Source: Gemmatirosa kalamazoonensis (GTDB taxonomy: Bacteria; Gemmatimonadota; Gemmatimonadetes; Gemmatimonadales; Gemmatimonadaceae). Taken from it: a stretch of 64,000 nucleotides of DNA. The translations under genes and the position numbers were made by a program. The notes under the pieces were generated by a model. It had not been told where the DNA came from, searched no databases, and worked only from the letters and a program-made list of their open reading frames with translations. This document shows positions 16,164 to 25,492 of this stretch, in pieces. Position 1 is the stretch's first letter. Every line of letters begins with the position of its first letter. The DNA is taken from positions 868,001 through 932,000 of the forward strand of contig NZ_CP007128.1 of NCBI RefSeq assembly GCF_000522985.1. Direction: 5' to 3'.

Positions 16164-17405
16164 TCAGCCCAGGCGACCCGCTGCCCGAGCCCGACGCGGC
16201 GCGGGTCGCACCTGGGGAATCGGCAGCCCGCGCATCGCGATCGCCTCGGCGTACAGGGCCTCGTGGCGGGCGAGGACGGCGTCCCACGTCTCCGCCGGGA
16301 TGGTGCTGCGATTGTGGCGCGTGATGGCGCGGCGCAGCTGCTCGTCCGTCGCGAGTCGGACGATCTGCGCGGCCATGTCCGCGTCGTCCTCCGCGAGCAG
16401 GCCCTCGCGCTCGTGGCGCACGAATCCCGCGACCCCGGCGCGCCGCATGGCCACGACGGGCAGCCCGGCGCACCGCGCCTCGAGCGCGGCGATGCCGAAC
16501 GATTCCAGCACCGACGGCAGCACGAACAGATCGCTCGCGGCGTACAGCGCCCGTAACGCGGCACGAGGGCGCCACCCCAGCAGCTCCACCACGTTCTCCA
16601 GCCCCGCGCGGCGGATCTGCCGCTCGACGATCGATCGCGCCGGCCCGTCGCCGGCGATGCGGAACCGCACCCGCAGCCCCGGCGGGAGCTCGGCCACCAC
16701 TCGCTCGGCGATGCCGACGAGCGCGCGCGGGCGCTTCCGGTGGGCGAGGCGCATGACCGACGCGACGTGGACCACGCCGGGCTCGCGATCCGCCGGCGAC
16801 GGGCTCCGCGGCGGCACCGCCCAGACCTGCGGCCGGATGGCGTTCGGCAGCACCCGCACGTCGAGCGCGGGGGCGAGCTCGCGGATCTCGTCCGCGACGA
16901 GCGGGCTGACGGCCGAGTACAGTACCGGCCAGCGCGACCATCCGACGAACCGGTCGACGGCCGAGAGCACGCGGGCCGAGCGCGCGAGCACCGAGTGGTG
17001 GGTGACGACGCAGGGAAGCCCCAGCGCCTGGGCGCGGTACGCGGCGGCGAACGCGAGTGGGGAGAGGACACTCGTGTGGCAATGCACCACGTCGTAGCCG
17101 CCGGCGGCGAGCGCGGCGCCGACCGCGTCGCGGATCCCGGGTCCGCAGGCGATCTCGACGCGCGGGAGCAGGGGCACGTCGAGCCGCACCACGCGGACGC
17201 CGGCCGGCGAGCGGAGCGCCGCACCCCCGCGCACGTCGACGCGGGAGCCGGTGCGCCGTCCGGCCGCCGTCGTGACGATGTCCACCGCGTGGCCGGCGCT
17301 CGCGAGCTGGCGCGCGAGGTCCGAGACGTGGGTCTCGATGCCGCCGACGCGGGGGAGATACCAGTCGCACACGAGCGCCACGCGCAGCGGGCGGTTCCGT
17401 CTCAA
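16164..17405 (-). CDS. GT4 glycosyltransferase (PimB/PIG-A-like)
   Basis: The 413-residue GT-B enzyme starts with a TTG codon at 17405 preceded by GAGGAG at six bases. N-terminal donor/acceptor loop is CDWYLPRVGGIETHVSDLA, a classic GT4 start; the C-terminal nucleotide-sugar region has [22 protein letters not shown] with the EX7E pattern. It should add a hexose to a membrane lipid or glycan at the cytoplasmic face. A clear paralogue lies at 40682-41818, with matching segments at both ends. It is divergent from the HD-domain gene. Confidence 0.9.
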   Translation of the reverse strand: MRRNRPLRVALVCDWYLPRVGGIETHVSDLARQLASAGHAVDIVTTAAGRRTGSRVDVRGGAALRSPAGVRVVRLDVPLLPRVEIACGPGIRDAVGAALAAGGYDVVHCHTSVLSPLAFAAAYRAQALGLPCVVTHHSVLARSARVLSAVDRFVGWSRWPVLYSAVSPLVADEIRELAPALDVRVLPNAIRPQVWAVPPRSPSPADREPGVVHVASVMRLAHRKRPRALVGIAERVVAELPPGLRVRFRIAGDGPARSIVERQIRRAGLENVVELLGWRPRAALRALYAASDLFVLPSVLESFGIAALEARCAGLPVVAMRRAGVAGFVRHEREGLLAEDDADMAAQIVRLATDEQLRRAITRHNRSTIPAETWDAVLARHEALYAEAIAMRGLPIPQVRPAPRRARAAGRLG

Positions 17406-17509
17406 GCAGTGCTCCTCGTACTGGCGTGGCGACTGACGACCTCTCGGCGGGCGCTCTATCTTGCCCTCTCTGGACGGGCGCCGGAAGCGCCTGCCGAGCG
17501 ACCTCTCCC

Positions 17510-18139
17510 ATGACTACCGTTCTTACCCCGCACGAGGCCGGCCAGCGCCTGGAGCGGCAGCTCGCCTTCGTCCGCGAGATCGACCGGCTGAAGGGGGTGC
17601 TGCGCCGCACCACGCTCCACGACGGCTCGCGCCCGGAGAACAGCGCCGAGCACTCGTGGCACCTCGCGGCGATGGCGCTCGTGCTCAGCGAGTACGCGCC
17701 GTCGGGCGCGGAGGTGTCGCGCGCCGTGCAGATGTGTCTGGTGCACGACGTCGTGGAGATCGACGCGGGCGACACGTTCGCGTACGACACCGCGGGCTAC
17801 GTCGACAAGGCGGAGCGGGAGCAGGCCGCCGCCGCGCGGGTGTTCGGCCTCCTGCCGACCGACCAGGGGATCGCGCTGCGGGCGCTGTGGGACGAGTTCG
17901 AGGAGGGGGAGACGCCGACGGCGCGGTTCGCGAACGCGCTCGACCGGCTGCAGCCGTTGCTCGCGAACCTCGCGACGGGGGGCGGGAGCTGGCAGGCGGC
18001 GGGGGTGACGCGGAGCCGCGTGGAGCGGCGCATGGGTCCGATCGAGCGCGGCTGCCCGAACCTCTGGCCGTGGGTCTGCGCGGCGATCGAGCGGGCGACG
18101 CGCGAGGGGTTGATCCGCGACGACGCGATCGGGGTATGA
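17510..18139 (+). CDS. HD-domain protein, YfbR/HDDC2-like 5'-nucleotidase
   Basis: The 209-residue protein has the HD metal-dependent phosphohydrolase pattern: His48 in [17 protein letters not shown] at 79-80 in [12 protein letters not shown], and a later Asp in [10 protein letters not shown]. These match the HDDC2/YfbR group that dephosphorylates deoxyribonucleoside 5'-monophosphates. Cytoplasmic. ATG 17510 is the first good start; upstream frame has no coding look. It overlaps the MOSC gene by ATGA, and msrA follows in the same operon. Confidence 0.9.
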   Translation: MTTVLTPHEAGQRLERQLAFVREIDRLKGVLRRTTLHDGSRPENSAEHSWHLAAMALVLSEYAPSGAEVSRAVQMCLVHDVVEIDAGDTFAYDTAGYVDKAEREQAAAARVFGLLPTDQGIALRALWDEFEEGETPTARFANALDRLQPLLANLATGGGSWQAAGVTRSRVERRMGPIERGCPNLWPWVCAAIERATREGLIRDDAIGV

Positions 18140-18585
18140 GTGGCCGCGTCGAGGGCATCTGGCTCAAGCGGATGCGCCGCGGGCCGATGGATGCGGTGGC
18201 CGAGGCCAGTCTGGTGGCCGGGCGCGGGCTCGTCGGGAACGCGAACCAGGGCGGCAAGCGGCAGGTCACGCTCATCGAGCGCGAGGCCTGGGACGCGATG
18301 ATGCGCGAGCTCGGCGCCGCGCTGCCGCCGACGACGCGCCGCGCGAACGTGATGGTGAGCGGCTTCCCGCTCGCGCGGTCGCGCGGCCGGGTGCTCCGCG
18401 TCGGCGGCTGTCGTCTCCGCGTCTATGGGGAGACGAAGCCGTGCGAGCGGATGGAGGAGGCGCTTCCGGGGCTGCGCGCGACGATGTTCCCGGAATGGCG
18501 CGGCGGCGCGTTCGCCGAGGTGCTCGACGACGGAACCATCCGGGTGGGGGACGACATTCAGTGGGAGGACGGGGAGGAGGAGTGA
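18136..18585 (+). CDS. MOSC domain protein
   Basis: The 149-residue protein has the beta-strand MOSC (molybdenum cofactor sulfurase C-terminal) pattern, including [12 protein letters not shown], the [13 protein letters not shown] segment and the conserved Cys in [16 protein letters not shown]. Stand-alone MOSC proteins are thought to move sulfur or bind molybdenum cofactor. It overlaps the HD gene (ATGA) at its start and shares a base with msrA at its end, so all three are tightly coupled. Confidence 0.9.
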   Translation: MSGRVEGIWLKRMRRGPMDAVAEASLVAGRGLVGNANQGGKRQVTLIEREAWDAMMRELGAALPPTTRRANVMVSGFPLARSRGRVLRVGGCRLRVYGETKPCERMEEALPGLRATMFPEWRGGAFAEVLDDGTIRVGDDIQWEDGEEE

Positions 18586-19133
18586 TGGAGACCGAGACGA
18601 ACGCGAGAGAGGTCGCCACGTTCGGCGGCGGCTGCTTCTGGTGCACCGAGGCGGTGTTCAAGGAGCTGCGCGGCGTGGAGAAGGTGGAATCGGGGTACGC
18701 CGGCGGCACGGTGCCCGACCCGAGCTACGAGGCGGTGTGCAGCGGGCGTACGGGGCACGCCGAGGTGGTGCAGGTGACGTACGACCCGAGCGTGGTGTCG
18801 TATCGCGACCTGCTGGAGGTGTTCTTCGCGACGCACGACCCGACGACGCTGAACCGGCAGGGCGCCGACGTGGGCACGCAGTACCGGTCGACGGTGCTGT
18901 ACCGCGACGAGGCGCAACGGCGCGTGGCCGAGGAGGTCATCGCGGAGCTGCAGCGCGACGGCGCGTTCCGGGACCCGGTCGTCACGACGCTGGAGCCGCT
19001 CGACCGGTTCTACGCGGCGGAGCGGTACCACCAGGACTACTACGCGCGCAACGGCCGGCAGCCGTACTGCCAGGTGGTGATCGCGCCGAAGCTGGCGAAG
19101 TTCCGCCAGAAGTTCGCGACGCTGCGCGCCTAA
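18585..19133 (+). CDS. msrA: Peptide-methionine (S)-S-oxide reductase
   Basis: The 182-residue enzyme reduces methionine sulfoxide in proteins. The active site [12 protein letters not shown] holds the catalytic Cys17; further family motifs are [16 protein letters not shown] and YHQDYYARN. No signal peptide, so cytoplasmic. The ATG overlaps the previous stop by one base (TGATG), with GGAGG just before it. Third gene of the HD-MOSC-msrA operon. Stop is next to a GCCTAACG word, and the next gene is convergent only 8 bp away. Confidence 0.96.
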   Translation: METETNAREVATFGGGCFWCTEAVFKELRGVEKVESGYAGGTVPDPSYEAVCSGRTGHAEVVQVTYDPSVVSYRDLLEVFFATHDPTTLNRQGADVGTQYRSTVLYRDEAQRRVAEEVIAELQRDGAFRDPVVTTLEPLDRFYAAERYHQDYYARNGRQPYCQVVIAPKLAKFRQKFATLRA

Positions 19134-19141
19134 CGAACGGC

Positions 19142-21166
19142 CTAACGCACCGTCGCGCGTCGGACGCGCGCGCCTTCCTGCATGCGGTCGAGGATCTCCA
19201 TGCCGGAGACGACCTCGCCGAGGATCGTGTAGTTGTGATCCAGCTCGAAGACGTCGCCGACGTCGATGAAGATCTGGCCGTCGCCGGTGTCGCGGCCGCG
19301 CGTGGAGAGGCCGACGGCACCGCGGCGGTTGGGGCGCGCGAGCTCGTCGCGCGTGTACGGGCCCCAGCCGGCGTACTCGTTCGCGCCGGGGCTGAGCCCC
19401 TGCACGAAGCGCGGCGCGACGACGCGGTGGAACGTCAGGCCGTCGAGCCGGCCGTCGCGGGCGAGGCGCGCGAACCGCGCCGTGTTCGTCGGCGCGTCGT
19501 CGGGGAAGAGGCGGATCACGATCGTCCCGCCGTCCGCCATCTCCAGCGTCACGCGCGCCCGGGCGAGCGCGGCCCGCTCGGCGGCGTCGGGCACCGGCGC
19601 GCGGGCGAGCGGCACGGGCGCCGGTGTGGGACGGCGGCCGGTCCACGCACCGATCGCGTCGGCCGCGCGCGCCGCGACGAGCGTGTCGAAGTCGGCGACG
19701 TAGCGCGCGATGCGCCTAACGGTCGACGAGTCGCCGAGCTCACGCGCGCGCTCGAGCAGCGCGACCCGCGCATCGCGCGACGTCTCGCTGCGCGCCGCGC
19801 TCACGCGGTCGAGCGCGTCGAGCAGCGCCGGCAGCGCGCGCGGGTCGCGGCTCCGCTCCAGCGCCTTCGCCGCGGTCTGCAGCTGCTGTGAGTCGGCGCC
19901 GCCGAGCGCGGCGACGTAGACGTCGTCGGCCGCGTGGCCCAGCGTCTCGGAGAGCCCGGCGAGCGCGGCGGTGCGCACGTTCGCGTGCGCATCGGCGGCC
20001 AGGCGGCGCAGCGCGGTGGTGTCGCGCACCCGCGCCGCCGCGCGCGCCGCATAGTCGCGCACGAAGAAGTCCGTGCTCCGCTCGAACGCGCCGAGTCGCG
20101 CGCGGGCGCGCACGGGATCGAGCGCCGCGAGCGCGACGAGCGCGTGTGCCGGCGCGTGCCACGAGCCAGACCCACCGAGCGATCCGGCCACCCGGTCGAG
20201 CAGCGCGACGGCCGAGTCGACGCCGGCGCACGCGGTGCCTAACGCATCGAGGGCCTGCAGCCGCACCGTGAGGTCGAGGTCGGCCGCCGCGGCGAGGTAG
20301 GGCGCGCAGCCGCGTCGCCCGGCGAATCGCCGCGCGAACGCGCCGACGGCGAACGTGCGCACCGGCGCCGCCGGATCGGCGAGCGCGCGACGTGCGATCC
20401 GCTCCGCGGCGGTGCTGTCGCGCATCGTCGCGACCGCGCGCGCCGCGACGGTGCGGACCGCGGGCGCGTCGTCGTCGAGCGCGGTCGCCAGCACCGACTC
20501 CGGCGCCTGCTGCGCGGCGACGAGCGCCAGCGCCGCGAGCTCGCGGGTCTCGACGTCGTCGCGGCCACTGCTGGCGCGGCGCCGCGAGACGAGCGCCGAC
20601 AGCCGCGCGACGGCGGACGCGGGAAGCGCGCCGCGCGCCGCCGGCTGCCGCGCGAGCCCGTACAGTCCGCGCGCCGCGCCGTGCGCCGCGCGCTCGTCGG
20701 AGCGCGCGGCCAGCGCGTCGGCCGCGGCGCGCACGCTGGCCGTGTCGGCGACCGCGATCCATCCCGCGGCCTCGGCGAGCGACGCCGATGCGCTGGGGTC
20801 GCGCTCGGCGGCGAGATGCGCGAGCACGGCCGCGCGCGCCGCGGGCGCGTCGCCGTGCGCGGTGGCCGCGATCAGCGCCTCGGCCGCCGCCGCGCGCACG
20901 CCGGCGTCGCGGTCGTCGAGCGCGGCGACGAGATCGGGGACGAGCGCGTCGCGCTCCAAGCGTCCGAGCGCGCGCGCGGCGACGCGTCGTACGACAGGCG
21001 ACGCGTCGCGCAGCCCGGCACGCAGCAGCGCGAGCTGCGCGGGCGTCGCGGCGCGCGCGTCCTCGGCGTCGACGAGCGCGTCGAGCGTCGAACGCGGCTG
21101 GGCAGCGGCGGGGGCGGCGAGGAGGAGGGCGAGCGCGGCGGCGCGGAGGCGGGACGGGAGGGGCAT
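19142..21166 (-). CDS. HEAT-repeat protein with C-terminal cyclophilin domain
   Basis: The 674-residue secreted protein has a signal peptide (about 1-22), then roughly 480 residues of alpha-helical HEAT-like repeats (recurrent VRRVAARALGRL, VRAAAAEALIAA, VRTVAARAVATM units), and ends in a cyclophilin-type peptidyl-prolyl isomerase domain from about 525 (VTLEMADGGTIVIRLFPDDAPT, then FHRVVAPRFVQGLSP and DTGDGQIFIDV). It should be a periplasmic folding factor whose helical arm recruits clients. It stands alone; a repeat element follows its start on the upstream side. Confidence 0.92.
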   Translation of the reverse strand: MPLPSRLRAAALALLLAAPAAAQPRSTLDALVDAEDARAATPAQLALLRAGLRDASPVVRRVAARALGRLERDALVPDLVAALDDRDAGVRAAAAEALIAATAHGDAPAARAAVLAHLAAERDPSASASLAEAAGWIAVADTASVRAAADALAARSDERAAHGAARGLYGLARQPAARGALPASAVARLSALVSRRRASSGRDDVETRELAALALVAAQQAPESVLATALDDDAPAVRTVAARAVATMRDSTAAERIARRALADPAAPVRTFAVGAFARRFAGRRGCAPYLAAAADLDLTVRLQALDALGTACAGVDSAVALLDRVAGSLGGSGSWHAPAHALVALAALDPVRARARLGAFERSTDFFVRDYAARAAARVRDTTALRRLAADAHANVRTAALAGLSETLGHAADDVYVAALGGADSQQLQTAAKALERSRDPRALPALLDALDRVSAARSETSRDARVALLERARELGDSSTVRRIARYVADFDTLVAARAADAIGAWTGRRPTPAPVPLARAPVPDAAERAALARARVTLEMADGGTIVIRLFPDDAPTNTARFARLARDGRLDGLTFHRVVAPRFVQGLSPGANEYAGWGPYTRDELARPNRRGAVGLSTRGRDTGDGQIFIDVGDVFELDHNYTILGEVVSGMEILDRMQEGARVRRATVR

Positions 21167-21175
21167 GAGGAATTG

Positions 21176-21428
21176 ATACGGCGGGACGGTCGACCGCGGG
21201 ATCGGCGTGCGTTCAGAAGGGATCCGATCGGCGTTCGATTGGTACGGCGGTCCTTCGCGCGCATAGCACCTTGGGCGAAGGGGGGGGAGCCCCCCTGGGA
21301 CCTAGGTACGCGCCGGCAGTGGATCGTCCCGCAGTGGATCGTCCCGCAGTGAATCGTCCCGCAGTGGATCGTCCCGCCGTCGCTCGTCCCGCCGTCGGTC
21401 GTCCCGCCGTCGGTCGTCCCGCCGTTCC
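21176..21428. repeat. Family A element with conserved 44-nt core, copy 1
   Basis: Left arm carries GGCGGGACG-type units, right arm carries ATCGTCCCGCAGTGG-like and CGTCCCGCC units. Between them is a conserved centre: GGGATCC region, ATTGGTACGG, then a 44-nt block at 21266-21309 starting GCACCTTGGGCGAAG, with eight G, AG, six C, and ending CCTAGGTAC. The block is identical, in reverse orientation, at 52579-52622. It lies between two minus-strand genes. Confidence 0.93.
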
Positions 21429-21431
21429 GCG

Positions 21432-23264
21432 CTACGGCTGCCGCCCCACCACCCCACTCGTATCCACCCCCATCGTCGGCACGAACCGCCGCCGCCCCCC
21501 CTCCACCGTGTACGTGCCGCGCGTCAGCACGCGCGTCCCGTCCACCACCGCATAGTCGGAGCTGAAGATCCACCATCCCCGCGCCAGCTCGTCCACGCGC
21601 TGCCCCACGGTCACGATCAGCGCGCGCCGGGCATCGAGGGGGCTCGGCTGCGCGCCGACGAAGACGAGTCCCTCGCCGCGGTACGCCGAGTCGGTGACGA
21701 TCCGCTCGCGGTCCACGGCGACCGGCAGCTCCGCGGCGTGCGCGCGCAGCCACGCGTTGCCGTCGAGCGTGCCGATCGCCCACAGCGTCCAGCCGCGGAA
21801 GTCGCGCGCGAGCGCCTCGCGGTCGGTGACGATCGTCGCGTGTCGCACGAAGCGGTCGCGCATGCGCTCCACGTGCGCGCGCAGCGAGTCCTGCAGCGCG
21901 GCGTCGCGTTCCTCCGTCGGCAGGATGATGAGCACCGAGTCCGGCGCCGCCGCGATGAGCGCGTGCGCCATGCCCGCGTCGAACGGCGGGTCGCTCAGCT
22001 CGTCCCGATGCGGCGACGCGGCCGCGCGGTCGAGCATGGCGACGACGCGGCGCATCGCGCCGGGCCACCACCGCGCGTCGTGCGCCGAGACGTTAGGCGC
22101 GGTCCCGTTAGGCGGCGCGTCGGGGCGCCGCGCGGTCCGCAGCGTCGCCGCCACCGAGTCGACGAAGGAGAAGCCGAGCGTGCGTTGCTCGCGCAGCTCG
22201 TCGCGCTCGGCCGCGTCGCCCGCCGCGTCGCCGCGCATCTCGGCCACCGCGGCGCGCACGACGGTCTCCGTCACCGCACCGGGCCACGACGCGACGTGGT
22301 CGGCGCGCCAGAGTCGCGCGCGCACCGGGGCGAGCAACGTGCGCGACCGCGCCAGCGACGACGCCGCGCCGTACACCGCGGAGTTCACGTGCTGGTGCGC
22401 GAACTCGTGCAGCACCACGCGCTCGATCGACCACCCGGTGCGGAACACCGGATCACCGCCGTCGCGCCCGCCCGCGGGGCCGACGTACGCCGTGAGCGTC
22501 GCGCGCGGCCCCGCGCGCACGCCGGGGGGCGCGACGCCGAGCCGCGGCACGAGCGGCATGAGCACCAGCTCGTACGCGGCCGACGACAGACCGAAGAACC
22601 GCGCCACGCGCGTCGGCGCCGTGGCGAGCACGCTGTCGGCGAGCACCCGGTCGCACAGCGTGCGATACAGCGCCGCGTGCTCCCGGTAGAAGTCCATGAA
22701 GCTCGTGCGGCGCGCGAAGTCGCGGGCCGCCGCGACGAGCGCGCGGATCGTGTCCGCCGAGACCGATACCGGGCCGTCGCCGACGGCGTAGATCGGCGGC
22801 CGCTCGACGAGCCCTGGCGGCGGGCCGACGCGCGCCGCGACCTGCGCCACGAAGTCCTCGAGGCCGCGGTCGGCGATGGCGGCGGCGCGGCGCACCGCGA
22901 GGTGGTCGGCGTACGGCCCGAACCGGTCCAGCGCCTCGCGCGCGTACGCGTGGGCGAGCGGCGGGCGGTCGCCGCGCGGACCGGCGAGCGTCGTGAGCAC
23001 CGACAGCAGCTCGACCGCCGGGTCTACACGGCAGGTCAGCGTGGCGGCGGGCCGGGGCGGCGCGTCCTGTCCGAGCGCGATGCGCGCGGCGCCCACGTAC
23101 CCGCAGCACGCGGCGAACGCGCAGAGCGCGGCGACGCGCAGCGGTCGCCCGAGGCTGCGAAGGGAACTGCGGGGAAAGGAGAGGAAACCGCTCGTCACCG
23201 CGCGCCGGCGTCTCGTCACCCGACGCGGCGCATCACCCGTGCACGCCACGTCGTACCGTAGCAT
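21432..23264 (-). CDS. HEXXH putative secreted metalloprotease
   Basis: The protein (610 residues from ATG 23264) has a basic N-terminus, a hydrophobic segment (about residues 45-62 of this form) and a large extracytoplasmic domain. A GTG at 23198 just before the hydrophobic segment is an equally likely start. A gluzincin-like motif LHEFAHQHVN is present mid-protein, followed by a possible Glu ligand in TETVVRAAVAEMRG. The C-terminal third contains a repeated-looking RRALIVTVGQRVDELA region. It may belong to the DUF4932 group, but I am not certain. Ends next to the repeat element. Confidence 0.75.
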   Translation of the reverse strand: MLRYDVACTGDAPRRVTRRRRAVTSGFLSFPRSSLRSLGRPLRVAALCAFAACCGYVGAARIALGQDAPPRPAATLTCRVDPAVELLSVLTTLAGPRGDRPPLAHAYAREALDRFGPYADHLAVRRAAAIADRGLEDFVAQVAARVGPPPGLVERPPIYAVGDGPVSVSADTIRALVAAARDFARRTSFMDFYREHAALYRTLCDRVLADSVLATAPTRVARFFGLSSAAYELVLMPLVPRLGVAPPGVRAGPRATLTAYVGPAGGRDGGDPVFRTGWSIERVVLHEFAHQHVNSAVYGAASSLARSRTLLAPVRARLWRADHVASWPGAVTETVVRAAVAEMRGDAAGDAAERDELREQRTLGFSFVDSVAATLRTARRPDAPPNGTAPNVSAHDARWWPGAMRRVVAMLDRAAASPHRDELSDPPFDAGMAHALIAAAPDSVLIILPTEERDAALQDSLRAHVERMRDRFVRHATIVTDREALARDFRGWTLWAIGTLDGNAWLRAHAAELPVAVDRERIVTDSAYRGEGLVFVGAQPSPLDARRALIVTVGQRVDELARGWWIFSSDYAVVDGTRVLTRGTYTVEGGRRRFVPTMGVDTSGVVGRQP

Positions 23265-23347
23265 CTTGCGCCGCCGACCGTCGCCGCGCCACGGCATGGT
23301 GATCGTCGTTCGATGTCGCCGCTCCCCCGCCCGCGTCTCGCTTCACG

Positions 23348-24541
23348 ATGTCCCACCCCGCGTCCACGACCCTCGCCGCTTCCCCGCCCCGGCAGCTCGC
23401 CGCCGTGGCCGCCGCGAGCCGCGCGGCGCAGGCGGCGCGTCCCGCGTTCGGGCGGGGGTGGCGGCGGTACGGGCTCGCCTTCGCGGGGTGGACGCTCGCC
23501 GGCGTGGTGCTCATGCAGCAGGCACGCCTCACCGGCGGCGGGCAGGAGGCGGGATGGGTGATCAAGATGTTCGTGGACATGTGGATCTGGGCGCTGTTCA
23601 CGCCCGCCATCATGGACCTCGGACGCGACTACCCGGTGGACCGCGCGCGGTGGGTGAGCCGGGGGCTGCTGCACGTGGCGTCGGCGCTGGCGTTCGCGCT
23701 GCTCGACGCCGTGCTGATGTGGAGCCTCCAGCCGTACCTCGGCGGGAGCGCGCCGCAGCTCGGCCTCGCCACCGAGTTCGCGCGGCGGCTGTTCGCGAAC
23801 GAGGCGAGCTATCTGGTGCTCGTGGCGATCGGCATCGCCGCGCGCCACGCGGAGGAGGCGCGCGACCGGCAGCTCGCCGCGGCGGCGCTCGCCACGGAGC
23901 TCGCCGACGCGAAGCTCGCCGCGCTCAACGCACAGCTGCGCCCGCACTTCCTGTTCAACACGCTGAACGCGATCGCGGAGCTCGTGCACGTCGACGCGCA
24001 GGCGGCGGACCGCACGGTGACGGCGCTCGGCGGGCTGCTCCGCCGCTCGCTCGCCGCCGGCGACCGGCAGGAGGTGCCGCTGCGCGAGGAGCTGGCGTGC
24101 GTGGACGAGTACCTCGCGATCGTCGCCACGCGGCTCGACGAGCGTCTGACGGTGTCGACCGCGATCGCGCCGGACGTGCTCGACGCGAAGGTGCCGTCGT
24201 TCCTGCTGCAGCCGCTCGTGGAGAACGCGGTGCGCCACGGCGTCGAGCGGACGGCCGACGGCGGCCGCGTGGAGATCGCCGCGTGGCGCGACGGCGAGTG
24301 GCTGCGCGTCGAGGTGCGCGACGACGGCGCGGGGCTGCGGCACACGTCCAACGGGCCTAACGGGCCTAACGGCCCGAACGGCGCGCGCCCGGGCGGCGTG
24401 GGGCTCCGCACGACGCGCGAGCGGCTGCGGCACCTCTACGGCGACGCGCAGGCGTTCGAGCTGCGCGCGGCGAGCGCCGACGGCGGCCGGCGCGGCGCGG
24501 TCGCGGCGGTGCGTCTTCCCTTCTCACCGACGGTGTCCTGA
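23348..24541 (+). CDS. LytS-type sensor histidine kinase
   Basis: The 397-residue kinase has four predicted membrane segments (about 42-58, 70-90, 105-125 and 150-165), then the His_kinase domain (PF06580) with LRPHFLFNTLNAI (phospho-His200), and the HATPase N box PLVENAVRHGVE, G1 box DDGAGL and G2 box GVGLRTTRERL. Between G1 and G2 sits the Asn-Gly-Pro repeat SNGPNGPNGPNG, encoded by tandem GGGCCTAAC words. It overlaps the LytTR regulator gene by one base, so kinase and regulator are made together. Signal unknown. Confidence 0.93.
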   Translation: MSHPASTTLAASPPRQLAAVAAASRAAQAARPAFGRGWRRYGLAFAGWTLAGVVLMQQARLTGGGQEAGWVIKMFVDMWIWALFTPAIMDLGRDYPVDRARWVSRGLLHVASALAFALLDAVLMWSLQPYLGGSAPQLGLATEFARRLFANEASYLVLVAIGIAARHAEEARDRQLAAAALATELADAKLAALNAQLRPHFLFNTLNAIAELVHVDAQAADRTVTALGGLLRRSLAAGDRQEVPLREELACVDEYLAIVATRLDERLTVSTAIAPDVLDAKVPSFLLQPLVENAVRHGVERTADGGRVEIAAWRDGEWLRVEVRDDGAGLRHTSNGPNGPNGPNGARPGGVGLRTTRERLRHLYGDAQAFELRAASADGGRRGAVAAVRLPFSPTVS

Positions 24542-25398
24542 TGATCTCGGCTCCCGTGGACGTCACGGCCAGCGTGCCCGCGGCGGCGACCGCCGCGCGG
24601 ACGCACGCGGCGCTGCGCGTGCTCGTGGTCGACGACGAGCGCCTCGCGCGCCAGCGGCTGCGCCGTCTGCTCGGCGCCGTGCCGGGCGTCACCGTGATCG
24701 CCGAAGCCAGCTCCGGCGGCGAGGCGCTCGATCTCGTGCCGCGGCTCGCGCCCGACCTGCTGCTGCTCGACGTGCAGATGCCGGAGCTCGACGGCTTCGG
24801 GGTCTTGGCGCGGCTGGCCGACGTGGCGCGGCAGGCGCCCAACGTCGCGCCGCCGCTCGTCGTGTTCGTGACGGCGTTCGACGAGTACGCGGTGCGCGCG
24901 TTCGAGGTGCACGCGGTGGACTACGTGCTGAAGCCGGTCGACCCCGCGCGGCTCGTCGCGGCGGTGGAGCGCGCCCGCGAGACGCGACGCACCGCGGCGC
25001 TCGCCGACGCGCACGTGCGGCTGCTCGCGCTCGCGACGTCGCTCGCGCCGGGCGCCGACGCGCCGCCCGCCGCGGACCCGATGGCCGACCGCATCTACGT
25101 GAAGGACCGCGGCAAGGGGATCTTCGTGCGCATCCCCGACATCGACTACGTCGAGGCGCTCGGCAACTACGCGCGCATCCACGCAGCGGGGAGCCGCCAC
25201 ATGCTGCGCGAGAAGATGGCGGTGCTCGAGCAGCGGCTGGCCCCGCACGGCTTCGCGCGCGTGCACCGCTCGGCGATCGTGAACCTCGACCGGGTGCGCG
25301 AGGTGGTGCCGCGCCGCACGGGCGACCACGTCGTGGTGCTCACCGGCGGCGTCCGCCTGAAGCTGAGCCGCTCGTACCGGGACCGCATCCCGAAGTGA
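24541..25398 (+). CDS. LytTR-family response regulator
   Basis: The 285-residue protein has a receiver domain (acidic VVDDE at 29-33, phospho-Asp77 in LLLLDVQMPELDG, Lys in DYVLKPVD) and a C-terminal LytTR DNA-binding domain (IPDIDYVEALGNYARIH, then FARVHRSAIVNL). An Ala-rich 20-residue N-terminal extension precedes the receiver. It pairs with the kinase encoded just upstream (TGATG overlap). Family members activate cell-surface or virulence-like genes; no target is visible nearby. A hairpin repeat starts right at its stop codon. Confidence 0.95.
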   Translation: MISAPVDVTASVPAAATAARTHAALRVLVVDDERLARQRLRRLLGAVPGVTVIAEASSGGEALDLVPRLAPDLLLLDVQMPELDGFGVLARLADVARQAPNVAPPLVVFVTAFDEYAVRAFEVHAVDYVLKPVDPARLVAAVERARETRRTAALADAHVRLLALATSLAPGADAPPAADPMADRIYVKDRGKGIFVRIPDIDYVEALGNYARIHAAGSRHMLREKMAVLEQRLAPHGFARVHRSAIVNLDRVREVVPRRTGDHVVVLTGGVRLKLSRSYRDRIPK

Positions 25399-25488
25399 CA
25401 GGGCAGGAGGGCAGGAGGGCGCGCGAAACGCGAGGGCAGGAGAGCTATCGGCTCTCCTGCCCTCTCGCCCTCCTGCCCTCCTGCCCTG
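25399..25488. repeat. GGGCAGGAG hairpin between convergent genes
   Basis: A 22-bp perfect inverted repeat (25399-25420 with 25467-25488) made of GGGCAGGAG units, with an inner GGCAGGAGAGC/GCTCTCCTGCC stem around TATCG. Fills the gap between two convergent genes. Confidence 0.93.
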
Positions 25489-25492
25489 TTCG

